Positions 24,885 to 34,100 are shown, numbered from the stretch's first letter. The stretch: 64,000 nt of DNA from Actinacidiphila paucisporea (GCF_900142575.1 NZ_FRBI01000026.1:50857-114856), one strand, 5' to 3'. Numbers and translations are program-made. The notes: a model not told the origin generated them from the letters alone.

Positions 24885-25703
24885 ATGCCCCTGCTGCGCG
24901 ACGCCGAGCTCTCGTCCGCCTTCGACCACGGCTCACGCGCCTACGACCGGCTCGTCGCGGCCAACCCGGGCTACCACGCGCACCTGCGGCGCTCAGCCCG
25001 CCGCCTGCGGCTGCGCGCGGGCGGGGCCGGGCTGCGCCTGCTCGACCTGGGCTGCGGCACCGGCGCGTCGACCGCCGCGCTGCTGGCCGCCGCGCCGCAC
25101 GCCGAGATCGTCGCGGTGGACGCGTCGGCGGGGATGCTGGAGCGGGCGGCCGCCAAGCGCTGGCCGCCGTCGGTGTCGTTCGTGCACGCGCCGGTCGAGG
25201 ACCTGGCCGCGACGGCGGCCACGTCCGGCCGTTTCGACGCCGCCTTCGCCGCGTACCTCTTCCGCAACGTCGCCGATCCCGACGGCACGCTGGCGACCGT
25301 GCGCGACCTGCTGGTGCCCGGCGGGCGGCTGGCGGTCCACGAATACGCGCTGGCGGGCGGCGCCGCGGAAAGGGCCGTGTGGGCGATGGTCTGCAAGGGC
25401 ATCGTGCTGCCCGCCGGGCGGCTGGTCGGCGACGCGGCCCTCTACCGCCACCTGTACGACAGTGTCGTCGGGTTCGACACCCCGGCCGTCTTCGGCCGGC
25501 GGATGCGGCAGGCCGGCTTCACGGACGTACGCGTCCTGCCGCTGCCGGGCTGGCAGACGGGCATCACGCACACCTTCGTCGGGCGGTCGCCGGGCGCGGC
25601 GGGCGAGGCTTTCGCGGCGGGCGCGGCCGACGCGGCCGACGCGGCCGGCGACGCTTTCGCGGCGGACGGCCCGGCCGACGACACCGCCGGGGCCGGACGA
25701 TGA
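24885..25703 (+). CDS. crtT: Carotenoid-cluster methyltransferase CrtT
   Basis: This 272-residue SAM-dependent methyltransferase has the motif I sequence LLDLGCGTGAST and motif II acidic residue in IVAVDASAGML. The last roughly 40 residues are an Ala/Asp-rich low-complexity tail. Its place between crtY and crtU matches crtT of Streptomyces isorenieratene clusters, where its exact substrate is not settled. The ATG at 24885 has GGAGAAGG upstream. Its stop overlaps the crtU start as ATGA. Confidence 0.88.
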   Translation: MPLLRDAELSSAFDHGSRAYDRLVAANPGYHAHLRRSARRLRLRAGGAGLRLLDLGCGTGASTAALLAAAPHAEIVAVDASAGMLERAAAKRWPPSVSFVHAPVEDLAATAATSGRFDAAFAAYLFRNVADPDGTLATVRDLLVPGGRLAVHEYALAGGAAERAVWAMVCKGIVLPAGRLVGDAALYRHLYDSVVGFDTPAVFGRRMRQAGFTDVRVLPLPGWQTGITHTFVGRSPGAAGEAFAAGAADAADAAGDAFAADGPADDTAGAGR

Positions 25704-27277
25704 GCGGGACCGGCGGAGCCGCCGCGCGGCAGAAGGCGGCGGCGCCCAGGCGCGGGCGGGACCGGCGGGCCCAGGTGATCCCCGCGCCGCCGGGACGGCA
25801 GCGCTTCGAGACGTCGGCGGCGCCGTCCGCCGCGATCGTCGGCGGCGGCATCGCGGGCCTGGCGGCCGCCACCGCGCTGGCCGAACGCGGCGTGCGCGTC
25901 ACCCTCTACGAGCGCGAACAGGGCCTCGGCGGCCGGCTGGCCGGCTGGCCCGTGGAGCTGCCCGACGGTTCGACGGCCACCATGAGCCGCGGCTTCCATG
26001 CCTTCTTCCGGCAGTACTACAACCTGCGCGGGCTGTTGCGCCGCGCCGACCCCTCGCTCGGCAGCCTCACCGGACTGCCCGACTACCCGCTGCGGCACAG
26101 CAACGGCATGCACGACAGCTTCGCCCGGGTGCCGCGCACCCCGCCGTGGAGCGCCCTGGGATTCGTCGCGCTCAGCCCGGCCTTCGGTTGGCGCGACCTG
26201 GTGCGCATGGACCCGGTCGCCGCGCTGCCCCTGCTGGACGTGCGGGTGCCGCAGGTGTACGAGCGGTTCGACACCGTCAGCGCCCGGGACTTCCTGTCCC
26301 GGATCCGCTTCCCGGAGGCCGCGCACCACCTGGCCTTCGAGGTCTTCTCGCGCAGCTTCTTCGCCGACCCCGCGCAGCTGTCGGCCGCCGAGCTGGTGCT
26401 GATGTTCCACATCTACTTCCTGGGCTCCAGCGAGGGGCTGCTCTTCGACGTGCCCGACGAGCCGTACCCGCAGGCGCTGTGGGAGCCGCTGGGCCGCTAC
26501 CTGGCGGGCCACGGGGTGGACTTCAGGACCGGCACGGCGGTGGACGAGGCCGGTCCCGACGGGGACGGCGGTGTGCGGGTGACCGCGGGCGGCCGGACCC
26601 GGCGGCACGACGCGCTCGTCCTGGCGCTGGACACCGCCGGCCTGCGCCGGCTGGTCGCCGCGTCACCGCGGCTGTGCGACCGGGCATGGCGCGAGCGGAT
26701 CGCCGCCCTGCGGACCGCGCCCCCCTTCCTGGTCTCGCGGCTCTGGCTGGACCGGCCGGTGCTCGCCGACCGCGCCGGCTTCCTCGGAACGAGCGGCTTC
26801 GGCCCGCTCGACAACGTCAGCGTGCTGGAGCGGTGGGAGGGCGAGGCGGCCCGCTGGTCGGCGCGCAGCGGCGGCTCGGTGGTGGAGCTGCACGCCTACG
26901 CGTACGACGACGGCGGCGACCGGCGGGCGGCCGCGGACCGCCTCGTGCAGCGGCTGCACGAGGTGTACCCGGAGACCGCGGACGCGAAGGTGGTCCACCG
27001 CCACGACGAATGGCGCGACGACTGCCCCCTCTTCCCGGTCGGCGGCTTCACCGCCCGCCCCACCGTGCACACCCCCGACCCCGCGGTGACCATGGCCGGT
27101 GACTTCGTCCGCACCGACCTGCCGGTGGCCCTGATGGAACGTGCGGCCACGACAGGTTTCCTCGCGGCCAACCGCCTCCTCACCGGCTGGGGAGTCCGCG
27201 GCCAAACCCTCTGGACGGTCCCCCCCACCGGCCGCTCAGCCCCCTTGCGCGCCCTGGCCCGCCTCGGCGCCCACTGA
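25700..27277 (+). CDS. crtU: Carotenoid desaturase/methyltransferase CrtU (isorenieratene synthase type)
   Basis: The protein has 525 residues. A basic N-terminal extension of about 40 residues precedes an FAD motif (AAIVGGGIAGLAAATALAERG), then GRLAGWPVELPDGSTATMSRGFHAFFRQYYNLR and a C-terminal TMAGDFVRTDLPVALMERA flavin motif. CrtU enzymes aromatise beta-ionone rings to give isorenieratene. The ATG at 25700 overlaps the crtT stop. It converges on the Rieske gene across a repeat-filled gap. Confidence 0.92.
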   Translation: MSGTGGAAARQKAAAPRRGRDRRAQVIPAPPGRQRFETSAAPSAAIVGGGIAGLAAATALAERGVRVTLYEREQGLGGRLAGWPVELPDGSTATMSRGFHAFFRQYYNLRGLLRRADPSLGSLTGLPDYPLRHSNGMHDSFARVPRTPPWSALGFVALSPAFGWRDLVRMDPVAALPLLDVRVPQVYERFDTVSARDFLSRIRFPEAAHHLAFEVFSRSFFADPAQLSAAELVLMFHIYFLGSSEGLLFDVPDEPYPQALWEPLGRYLAGHGVDFRTGTAVDEAGPDGDGGVRVTAGGRTRRHDALVLALDTAGLRRLVAASPRLCDRAWRERIAALRTAPPFLVSRLWLDRPVLADRAGFLGTSGFGPLDNVSVLERWEGEAARWSARSGGSVVELHAYAYDDGGDRRAAADRLVQRLHEVYPETADAKVVHRHDEWRDDCPLFPVGGFTARPTVHTPDPAVTMAGDFVRTDLPVALMERAATTGFLAANRLLTGWGVRGQTLWTVPPTGRSAPLRALARLGAH

Positions 27278-27673
27278 GCCAAGCCCCTGGCGGGGAGCCG
27301 GCGGTGCGGTGCGCGCCCTGACGGCCGGTCGGCCCGTCCTGCCCCTCCGGCCCGCGGGCCGGCTGCCGGACCCCAGGTGCGGGGCGCCAGCGACCCTGCC
27401 CGGTCAGGCAATCCTCGGCGCCGTCTGAGCCGGGACCCCTCGCCCTGACCGGGGTCCGCGGCGCCGCCCTGACGGCCCGTCGACCTGTCCCGCCCGTCCG
27501 AGCCGCAGGCCCGCGCTGCCGCACCCCAGCTGCGGGCGCCAGCGGCCCTACGCGCCCTGTCCCGGCTCGACGGGCGCTGAGCCGGGACCCCCGGCCCGAA
27601 CCGGGGCCCGGGGCGCCGCCCCGACGTCGGGGCGGTCCGGTCCGGCCGTCCCGTGCCGGGGGCCCGGATGGAC
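27275..27673. repeat. Degenerate tandem repeat of about 151 bp after crtU (roughly 2.6 units)
   Basis: Three units begin with TGAGCC at 27275, 27426 and 27578, a period of 151-152 bases. The first includes the crtU stop codon. Shared blocks include CGCCCTGACGGCC, and CGCCAGCG followed by CCCT. The 396-base convergent gap otherwise holds no gene. Similarity was judged by eye and is clearest between units 1 and 2. Confidence 0.65.
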
Positions 27674-28672
27674 TCAGCCCGGGAAGCGCCCGGTGCTCCG
27701 CAGCGCCCAGCGGCGTTCGGCGTAGGCGAGGTCGTCGCGCCACAGGCGGCCCGCTGCTGAGCGCATCAGGGGGCGCAGGAGGGGGGCGGCGGCGCGGGCC
27801 AGGGCGAAGCCGCGGCGGTCGGAGGCGGCGACCACGGCCTCGATCACCGCGGTCCGGGGGCGCGGGGACCCCTCGGGCGTCAGCGGGGTCGCGTGGGTCT
27901 CCACGACCGACCCTTCGCCCTCGCCCTCCGTGATGTGCATGACGACCGTGCGCGGCTCCGGCGCGGTGAAGACGGCACGGACGGGGACCACCAGTCGCCC
28001 CGCGACCTTGAAGGAGACGTCGACGGCGAAGCCGTCGGACCCGTCCCCGCGCGGGGGATCCGGCACTGTCAGGTCGACGAACGAGTACGGGTGCAGCCAG
28101 CCGCCGTGCCAGGGGTCGAGGCGGTTGGCCACCACGTCCTCGGGTTCGCAGACGCCGAAGCCGGTGTAGACGGCGCCGACGGACCGCGCGGTGTGCGGCC
28201 GGCGCGGGACCACCGGGCGGTCCAGCGGTTCCTCGCCGCCGAGCCTGTCCAGCCGCACCCAGGCGAGCACCCCGTCGTCGTGGACCGGATAGGGCTCCCA
28301 GCCGGCGAACGGCTGCCCGTCCAGCGCCATGCCATGCCAGTGGCAGATGAGGGTGCCGCAGCGCACCACGGCGTCCCCGAGGGGCGCCCCCAGGTGCGGG
28401 CAGGCCCCGGGGCCGCCGCGCAGGACGCCCTGGCCGTCCCGCCACAGCACCACTTCGACGCCGCCGACGACCCGCCCGTAGGGCCTGCCCTCGCGGATGG
28501 ACCGCGCGTCGCCGACGACGTACCAGTTCCCCGACGGGCGGCTCCGCGCCCGCTTCACGGCGTCGGCGATCAGCCGGGGCCGGGCCTGCTGCCAGGTCGG
28601 CTGCTGCCGCTCCCAGTCCACGGCGCCGCGCCGCAGCCGCAGCGGGATGCGCGAGCGCTTCTTCGGTGTCAT
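27674..28672 (-). CDS. Rieske [2Fe-2S] protein of the carotenoid cluster (DUF5914 type)
   Basis: This 332-residue protein has a Rieske domain with C91-x-H93 (ACPHLGAPLG) and C110-x2-H113 (ICHWHGMALDG), followed by a C-terminal region resembling DUF5914. The gene occupies the crtV position of Streptomyces carotenoid operons. The Rieske ligands argue for an oxygenase or electron-transfer role rather than hydrolysis; the reaction is unknown. The ATG at 28672 overlaps the crtB stop as ATGA, so it is coupled to crtB. Confidence 0.82.
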   Translation of the reverse strand: MTPKKRSRIPLRLRRGAVDWERQQPTWQQARPRLIADAVKRARSRPSGNWYVVGDARSIREGRPYGRVVGGVEVVLWRDGQGVLRGGPGACPHLGAPLGDAVVRCGTLICHWHGMALDGQPFAGWEPYPVHDDGVLAWVRLDRLGGEEPLDRPVVPRRPHTARSVGAVYTGFGVCEPEDVVANRLDPWHGGWLHPYSFVDLTVPDPPRGDGSDGFAVDVSFKVAGRLVVPVRAVFTAPEPRTVVMHITEGEGEGSVVETHATPLTPEGSPRPRTAVIEAVVAASDRRGFALARAAAPLLRPLMRSAAGRLWRDDLAYAERRWALRSTGRFPG

Positions 28673-29754
28673 CCCGCGTCCTCCCGCTTGTGCGCGCGTT
28701 TCGCGGGGCCGCCGGCCGCGGCGTCCTGCCACGGCTGGATCCGCACCGCCCGGACGCGCGCCCCGGGGCGGCCGCCGTCCGACGGGCCGGTGTCCGACGT
28801 CTCCGGGCGGCGCCCGCGCCGCCCGCTGGCCCGGAACCGCGCCACGGCCAGGCGGGCCAGGCCGTCGGCCGCCACGGCGGCGCGCCGCCGGCGCGGGACG
28901 ACCGCACGGCGGTGCAGCACGGCGTAGCCGTCCGCGGCGATGGCGTCGAGAATGCCGCCGTACAGCACGAAAGCGGTGCGGATGCAGGGCCGCGCCACCG
29001 GATCGAGCATCGGCAGGCCGGGTGCGGCCTCGCGGTAGACCCCCCGGGTCATGCCGGCCGCCGCCTTCAGTGCGGCGGTGATACGCGCGTCCCGGCGGCC
29101 GGTGGTCCGGCTCCAGGTCAGCAGCTCGCGGTCGACGCCGTGGGCCGCCAGCAGGTCCGCCGGGAGGTAGATGCGGCCGCGGTCGAGGTCCTCGCCGACG
29201 TCGCGGAGGAAGTTGGTGAGCTGGAAGGCCACCCCTAGTGCCGCGGCATGGGGGGCGGCCTCCTCGCGGGGCACGACCGAGCCGAGCACCGGCAGCATCT
29301 GGAGTCCGATCACCGCGGCCGAGCCGTACATGTACCCGTAGAGGTCCGCGTAGGTCGGGTAGTCGGTGACTTCCAGGTCGCTGCGCATCGAGGCCATGAA
29401 GTCGGTGAAGTGCCGGTGGTCGATGCCGTACACGGCGGCGGTGTGCGCCAGTGCCCGCACCACCGGCACCGACGTGCCGCCCCGGCGCAGCCCGTCCGCC
29501 AGCTCGTCGTGGAGGACCGCCAGTTGGCGGGCGCGCTCGGCAGGGGTCCGGCCGTCGAGGCCGTCGACGATGTCGTCGGCCCAGCGGGCGAAGCCGTAGA
29601 GCGCGTGCACCGCCGGCCGGCGCTCCACCGGGAGCAGCCGGGTGGCCAGGAAGTACGTCCTGCCGTGCCGGGCGTTGAGCCGGCGGCACTCGGCGTAGGC
29701 GGCGCGCAGCGCGGGGTCGGTGATCCCGGCGGCGTCGAGCTCCCGGGCCGTCAT
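28669..29754 (-). CDS. crtB: Phytoene synthase CrtB
   Basis: The protein has 361 residues. Two aspartate-rich motifs, DDIVD (residues 60-64) and DVGED (185-189), bind the magnesium-diphosphates of two GGPP molecules. The signature LGVAFQLTNFLRDVGEDLDRGR is intact. It condenses GGPP to phytoene. A basic, disordered C-terminal tail of about 60 residues is unusual in length. The ATG at 29754 overlaps the crtI stop as ATGA. Confidence 0.94.
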   Translation of the reverse strand: MTARELDAAGITDPALRAAYAECRRLNARHGRTYFLATRLLPVERRPAVHALYGFARWADDIVDGLDGRTPAERARQLAVLHDELADGLRRGGTSVPVVRALAHTAAVYGIDHRHFTDFMASMRSDLEVTDYPTYADLYGYMYGSAAVIGLQMLPVLGSVVPREEAAPHAAALGVAFQLTNFLRDVGEDLDRGRIYLPADLLAAHGVDRELLTWSRTTGRRDARITAALKAAAGMTRGVYREAAPGLPMLDPVARPCIRTAFVLYGGILDAIAADGYAVLHRRAVVPRRRRAAVAADGLARLAVARFRASGRRGRRPETSDTGPSDGGRPGARVRAVRIQPWQDAAAGGPAKRAHKREDAG

Positions 29755-31286
29755 GCGGGCGTCCCTTCCGGCGCGCGGCGCGGGCTGCCCGCTGCCGGGC
29801 GCGGCAGGCGCAGGCCGGTGACGCGGGCGGCGGCGAGCTTTCCCGACAGCAGGACGGTCGGCACGCCCACCCCGGGCGTGGTGCCGCAGCCGGCCAGGAC
29901 GGCGTTCTGCGTTCCGCGGACGAGATTGCGCGGCCGGAAGGGCCCGGTCTGCGGGAAGGTGTGCGCGGCCGAGAAGGGCGTGCCTGCGGCATGCCCTTGC
30001 GCGGTCCAGTCCGCGGGTGTGACCAGGCACTCCTGTTCGACGGCCGCCGCGATCCCGGCCATGCCGCGCCGGTCCAGCTCGCGCAGCAGGCTGTCGCGGT
30101 AGCGCGGCGCCAGGTCCTGCCACCGGCTCGCCGCGGGGCCGATGTCGGTGTTGGGGCAGGGCGCGAGGACGTAGTGCAGGTGCCGGCCGGGCGGGGCCAG
30201 GCTCGGGTCCGTGGCGGTGGGCCGCGTGATGAGGAGCGACGGGTCGCTCATGAGGTCCCCGGTGCGGGTCAGCTCCTCGAAGGTGCTCTTCCACGCCCCG
30301 CCGAAGGAGATGGTGTGGTGGGCCAGTTCCGGCCAGGTGCGGTCGGTGCCCAGGTGCAGGATCACCGCCGACGGGGAGTGCCGGAGCCTGAGCGGCCGGC
30401 GCGGACGGCGGCCGAGCAGTTCGTACGCGGCCGGCAGGTCGGCCGTCAGCACCACGGCGTCGCACGGGATGCGGTCGTGGTCGGTGACGACCGCGGTGAT
30501 CCGCTCGCCCGCCCGCTCCAGCCGGACGACCCGCTGCCCGTAGCGCAGCTCCGCGCCCGCGTCGGCCGCCGCGTCCGACATCGCCTGCGGCATCGCGTGC
30601 ATGCCGCCGCGGGGGAAGTAGACGCCGGCGACGGTGTCCATGTAGGCGATCACCGCGTACGCGGCCAGCGCCCGGGCCGGCGGCACCCCGGCGTACAGCG
30701 CCTGGAAGGTGAAGACGCGGCGCAGCCGCTCGTCGCGGACGAACCGCCCGATCCGCGCGTCCAGCCGCCCGAAGCCGCCGAGGGCCGCGAGCCGGGCGAG
30801 GTCGGGGCCGAGCAGTTGCAGCGGCGAGTCGAAGTTGACGTCGATGAAGCGCCGCATCTGGACCTCGTAGAGCTGCCCGAGCCAGGCGCGCAGCCGCCGG
30901 TAGCCCGCCGCGTCCCGGGCGCCGCAGAAGCGCTCGATCTCCGCTTCCATGGCCTCGGCGCCGGTGTGCACGTCCAGTGCGCTGCCGTCGGCGAAGGCCG
31001 CCCGGTAGGCCGGGTGCAGCGGGATCAGGTCCAGCCGGTCCGCCAGGTTCTCGCCGACCGCGGCGAAGGCCTCCGCCAGCACGTCGGGCATGGTCAGGAC
31101 GGTCGGCCCGGTGTCGATGCGGTAGCCGCCGAGGTCGGTCCTGCCGGCCCGGCCGCCGGGCAGCGGCGCCCGCTCGACGATCGTCACCCGCCGCCCCGCG
31201 CCCAGCAGGTGCAGCGCGGCGGACAGGCCCGACAGGCCCGCGCCGATCACCACGACGTGGTCGGTACGTCCCGGCAGCGTCTTCAT
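29751..31286 (-). CDS. crtI: Phytoene desaturase CrtI
   Basis: This 511-residue FAD enzyme begins HVVVIGAGLSGLSAALHLLGAG and has GRAGRTDLGGYRIDTGPTVLTMPDVL. Near the end is the bacterial phytoene desaturase signature (NAVLAGCGTTPGVGVPTVLLSGKLAA). It desaturates phytoene to lycopene. The ATG at 31286 follows GAGGGG. An in-frame ATG at 31316 would add ten residues. It lies between crtE and crtB in one operon. Confidence 0.94.
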   Translation of the reverse strand: MKTLPGRTDHVVVIGAGLSGLSAALHLLGAGRRVTIVERAPLPGGRAGRTDLGGYRIDTGPTVLTMPDVLAEAFAAVGENLADRLDLIPLHPAYRAAFADGSALDVHTGAEAMEAEIERFCGARDAAGYRRLRAWLGQLYEVQMRRFIDVNFDSPLQLLGPDLARLAALGGFGRLDARIGRFVRDERLRRVFTFQALYAGVPPARALAAYAVIAYMDTVAGVYFPRGGMHAMPQAMSDAAADAGAELRYGQRVVRLERAGERITAVVTDHDRIPCDAVVLTADLPAAYELLGRRPRRPLRLRHSPSAVILHLGTDRTWPELAHHTISFGGAWKSTFEELTRTGDLMSDPSLLITRPTATDPSLAPPGRHLHYVLAPCPNTDIGPAASRWQDLAPRYRDSLLRELDRRGMAGIAAAVEQECLVTPADWTAQGHAAGTPFSAAHTFPQTGPFRPRNLVRGTQNAVLAGCGTTPGVGVPTVLLSGKLAAARVTGLRLPRPAAGSPRRAPEGTPA

Positions 31287-31416
31287 CGTCCCCCTCGTCC
31301 CGATCGGCTTTCCCATCCCCTTGCCGCGGCCGGCCCCCGCGGGCCGGGAGGTCCCGGCGGGCCGGTCGCTCCGGTGCCCTGCGCCGTGCGCGAGGTCCGG
31401 GCCGTCCGCCGCGCCG

Positions 31417-32706
31417 TCATCGGGCGCCTCCCGCTGTGGCCGCCCGCGGGCGGCCCGACAGCCGCGCGCCCCCGCGGTCCCGGGAGCGGACCGTCCCGGC
31501 GGGCGGCGGCAGCCCCGCCGCCCGGTGGAAGAGGGCGAGCAGCCGGCGGCGGCCCGGCTCGTCCAGCGGGGAGGCCGCCGCGAGGTGCTCCTCGCTGCGG
31601 GCGGCCAGCCGTGCGATCTTCGCCTCCACCACCGCGCGCGCCCCGGTCGCCTCCAGCACGCCGCGTACCTCCTCCACGTCGGCGTCGCGGAGTCCCTCGC
31701 CGCAGGCGGCCCGGCGCAGCACCGCGGCGGCTCGCTGGTCACCGGCGCTGTCCGCCCGCCGCCAGGCGACGGCCGCCAGGTAGGTGGGCTTGCCCTCCCT
31801 GATGTCCTCGCCCGACGGCTTGCCCGTGGACGAGGAGTCGCCGAAGGCGCCCAGCAGGTCGTCGCGGAGCTGGAAGGCGATACCGGCGCAGCGGCCCGCC
31901 GAGCGCAGCGCCCGGACGGTGCTCTCGTCGGCCCCCGCCAGCGCCGCCCCGATGGCCAGCGGCCGCTCCACCGAGTACAGGGCGCTCTTCAGGCAGGCGG
32001 CGCGGACCGCCCGCACCACCGAGCGCGAGCCGGTGACCTGACCGTGCAGGTCGAGGTACTGGCCTGCCACCATCTCGGTGCGCATCGCCTGCCAGATGCC
32101 GCGGACATCCCGGCTCGTGCCGGGCGGCAGCCGGGTCGCGGCCACGGTGTCGTCGGCCCACACCAGGGCCAGGTCACCGACGAGGATGGCGGCCGCCTTG
32201 CCGAACGGCTCGCCCGCGGCCGGGCGGCGGCCCGCCACGTGCGACGCGTACTGCGTCTCGACGTCTGCGTGCACGGTCGGCCCGCCCCGCCGCAGGTGCG
32301 AGCCGTCCATCACGTCGTCGTGCACCAGGGCGCAGGTCTGCACCAGCTCAAGCGCCGCGGCCAGCCGCAGCGCCGCATACGCCGCCTCCCCCGTCGTCCC
32401 GCCACCGCAGGCCCGCAGGGCCCACCACAGGAACTGCGAGCGCGTCCGCTTGCCGCCGCCGAGCGTGAAGCCGGCCGCCCGCTCCGCGATGTCCCGCGCG
32501 AAGACCGGGTCGATCGCCCGCGCGGCGGCCACCCGCTCGCCCAACCCGTCCGCCAGGACCTGGCCGACGGCCCCCGCGACGTCGGCGTCCACCAGCAGAG
32601 GGTCCGCGGTGCCGGAACGGACGGCCCGCGGGTCCGGGGTGTGCGGGTGGAGGGAGCGCTCCTCACCGTCGGCGGGGATCTCCTCCTGCGCCGGGCGTCC
32701 TCCCAT
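31417..32706 (-). CDS. crtE: Geranylgeranyl diphosphate synthase CrtE
   Basis: The 429-residue polyprenyl synthase has its first aspartate-rich motif at DDVMD (130-134), the second around RDDLLGAFGD (281-290), and the GGGKRTR substrate-binding motif. It makes GGPP for CrtB. The ATG at 32706 has AAGGGACG upstream and heads the crtE-crtI-crtB-Rieske operon. The upstream 179 bases (32707-32885) should hold the operon promoter; I could not pick a convincing -35/-10 pair. The last 40 residues are low complexity. Confidence 0.93.
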   Translation of the reverse strand: MGGRPAQEEIPADGEERSLHPHTPDPRAVRSGTADPLLVDADVAGAVGQVLADGLGERVAAARAIDPVFARDIAERAAGFTLGGGKRTRSQFLWWALRACGGGTTGEAAYAALRLAAALELVQTCALVHDDVMDGSHLRRGGPTVHADVETQYASHVAGRRPAAGEPFGKAAAILVGDLALVWADDTVAATRLPPGTSRDVRGIWQAMRTEMVAGQYLDLHGQVTGSRSVVRAVRAACLKSALYSVERPLAIGAALAGADESTVRALRSAGRCAGIAFQLRDDLLGAFGDSSSTGKPSGEDIREGKPTYLAAVAWRRADSAGDQRAAAVLRRAACGEGLRDADVEEVRGVLEATGARAVVEAKIARLAARSEEHLAAASPLDEPGRRRLLALFHRAAGLPPPAGTVRSRDRGGARLSGRPRAATAGGAR

Positions 32707-32885
32707 CCCACGTCCCTTCGTCGCGTCCTGCCTGACGTCCTCGCGGCCCGGTCGCCCGGCCGGCGCGCTGCCTCTACGGATGCCCCGCGGATGCGTAAGC
32801 GCACTCGATTGACCACAAGTAATCGTGCCACCACCTAGTGTAACGATGACGGAAGTGTCGTGGCCGAGGCGCTCCTGGACGGGCT

Positions 32886-33356
32886 TCACCGGTCGGAGTC
32901 GGGCCAGACGTAGGGGAGGTCCGGTGCGGCGTCGGGGAAGAGCGGGCCGTAGTAGTCGGGGGCCTTGGCGACAAGCGCCGAGCGGTGGCTGAGGTGAAAG
33001 GCCGGGTCGCCCAGCCAGTTGGGCAGATCGCCGGTGCGGGCGAGCGCGTCCTCACCGCGTACCGGTGCTCCTGGCCGGTGGGCCGCGAAGTCCGCGCCCA
33101 GGCTGACCGCGCAGGTGTCGGCCCGGCCGGTCGAGGTCCACTCGCGGCACATCTCCAGGCCGTAGCGGACGAGCGCCTCCTCGTAGCCGCGCCACATCTT
33201 CACCGCCGGGTGGTGCCGCCAGCCGTAGCCGGGCACGGTCAGGCCGCGCAGCACCTGGAGCGCCTCGACCCGCTGCTTGCCGAGCCGGCGCGGGTCGAGC
33301 ACGGCGGCGCTCGCCGCGAAGGACGGGTAGGGGAGAAAGGTCTGCACGCCGCCCAT
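32886..33356 (-). CDS. MSMEG_6728-type conserved protein (pyrimidine-dimer glycosylase-like family)
   Basis: This 156-residue protein has TFLPYPSFAASAAVLDPRRLGKQRVEALQVLRGL near its start and HPAVKMWRGYEEALVRYG. I recognise the actinobacterial family often annotated MSMEG_6728, related by profile to pyrimidine-dimer DNA glycosylases. Repair activity is not demonstrated for it. The ATG at 33356 begins exactly where family similarity starts. Confidence 0.72.
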   Translation of the reverse strand: MGGVQTFLPYPSFAASAAVLDPRRLGKQRVEALQVLRGLTVPGYGWRHHPAVKMWRGYEEALVRYGLEMCREWTSTGRADTCAVSLGADFAAHRPGAPVRGEDALARTGDLPNWLGDPAFHLSHRSALVAKAPDYYGPLFPDAAPDLPYVWPDSDR

Positions 33357-33485
33357 GCCTATCCGGTGCGCGGCGTCCCGAAGAGCTTCCCCGTTCACGT
33401 CCCCCGTTCGCCCCCGCGGCAGGGGGTGCACGACCGGCTGAGCTGCGCGACGCTGGACTGAAAGGCCCGGTGAGAGGAGGAGGCC

Positions 33486-33713
33486 ATGTCGAAGAAGGGC
33501 GATCTCCACAAGGGCGACAAGGTCACGTGGCGGAGCCACGGGCAGACCGTGGCCGGCAAGGTGAAGAAGAAGATCACCGACCACACCCGGGCGGCCGGCC
33601 GGACCGTCGACGCGTCGTCGGACGACCCGCAGTACGAGGTGCAGAGCGACAAGACGGGGCAGTGTGCCGTGCACAGGCCCGACGCCCTGGACAGGAAGGG
33701 CAAGGACACGTGA
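33486..33713 (+). CDS. DUF2945/hypervirulence-associated TUDOR-like small protein
   Basis: The 75-residue basic protein contains KGDKVTWRSHGQTVAGKVKKKIT and DDPQYEVQSDKTGQCAVHRPDAL, typical of the DUF2945 (HVA1/TUDOR-like) family. The fold resembles small nucleic-acid or peptide binding barrels; no enzymatic residues are expected. GAGAGGAGG lies directly upstream. Its stop overlaps the next start as GTGA. Confidence 0.82.
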   Translation: MSKKGDLHKGDKVTWRSHGQTVAGKVKKKITDHTRAAGRTVDASSDDPQYEVQSDKTGQCAVHRPDALDRKGKDT

Positions 33714-34051
33714 CCGCCGCCCGGCAGGGGCAGGACCGCCAGGAAGCGCTGGACGCCTTCGGGGACGCGGTCAACATGACCCCGGGCGAGCTGGAGAAGT
33801 GGCTGGCGACGGAGGAGTCCCGCGGTGTCGGGCAGAGCGACGGCGGCGAGAGCGTCGGGCACGCTTCCGGACGGCGCATCGTCGACCTGCTGCGGACGAA
33901 GAAGGCCGACCTGGACGACGACGACGTCGCCCACATGCGCAAGGTCACCGGTTACGTCCACCGCCACATCAAGCAGCGCCCCGGCGGCGACGTCACCGGG
34001 ACGCGCTGGCGCTACTCCCTGATGAACTGGGGCCACGACCCGCTGAAGTGA
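33710..34051 (+). CDS. DUF3140-family protein
   Basis: The 113-residue protein includes FGDAVNMTPGELEKWLATEESRGVG, RIVDLLRTKKADLDDDDVAHMRKVTGYVHRHIKQRP and a terminal RWRYSLMNWGHDP, which I recognise as DUF3140. Function is unknown. The GTG at 33710 overlaps the DUF2945 stop, so the two are translationally coupled and probably act together. Confidence 0.82.
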   Translation: MTAARQGQDRQEALDAFGDAVNMTPGELEKWLATEESRGVGQSDGGESVGHASGRRIVDLLRTKKADLDDDDVAHMRKVTGYVHRHIKQRPGGDVTGTRWRYSLMNWGHDPLK

Positions 34052-34061
34052 CGCAGGGCCC

Positions 34062-34094
34062 GCCCTCCGGATCTCCACGGGAGATCGGGAGGGC
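34062..34094. terminator. Bidirectional hairpin between DUF3140 gene and rtcB
   Basis: GCCCTCCGGATCTC pairs with GAGATCGGGAGGGC with one mismatch across a loop of about five bases. The two flanking genes converge here. Confidence 0.7.
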
Positions 34095-34100
34095 AGCCCG

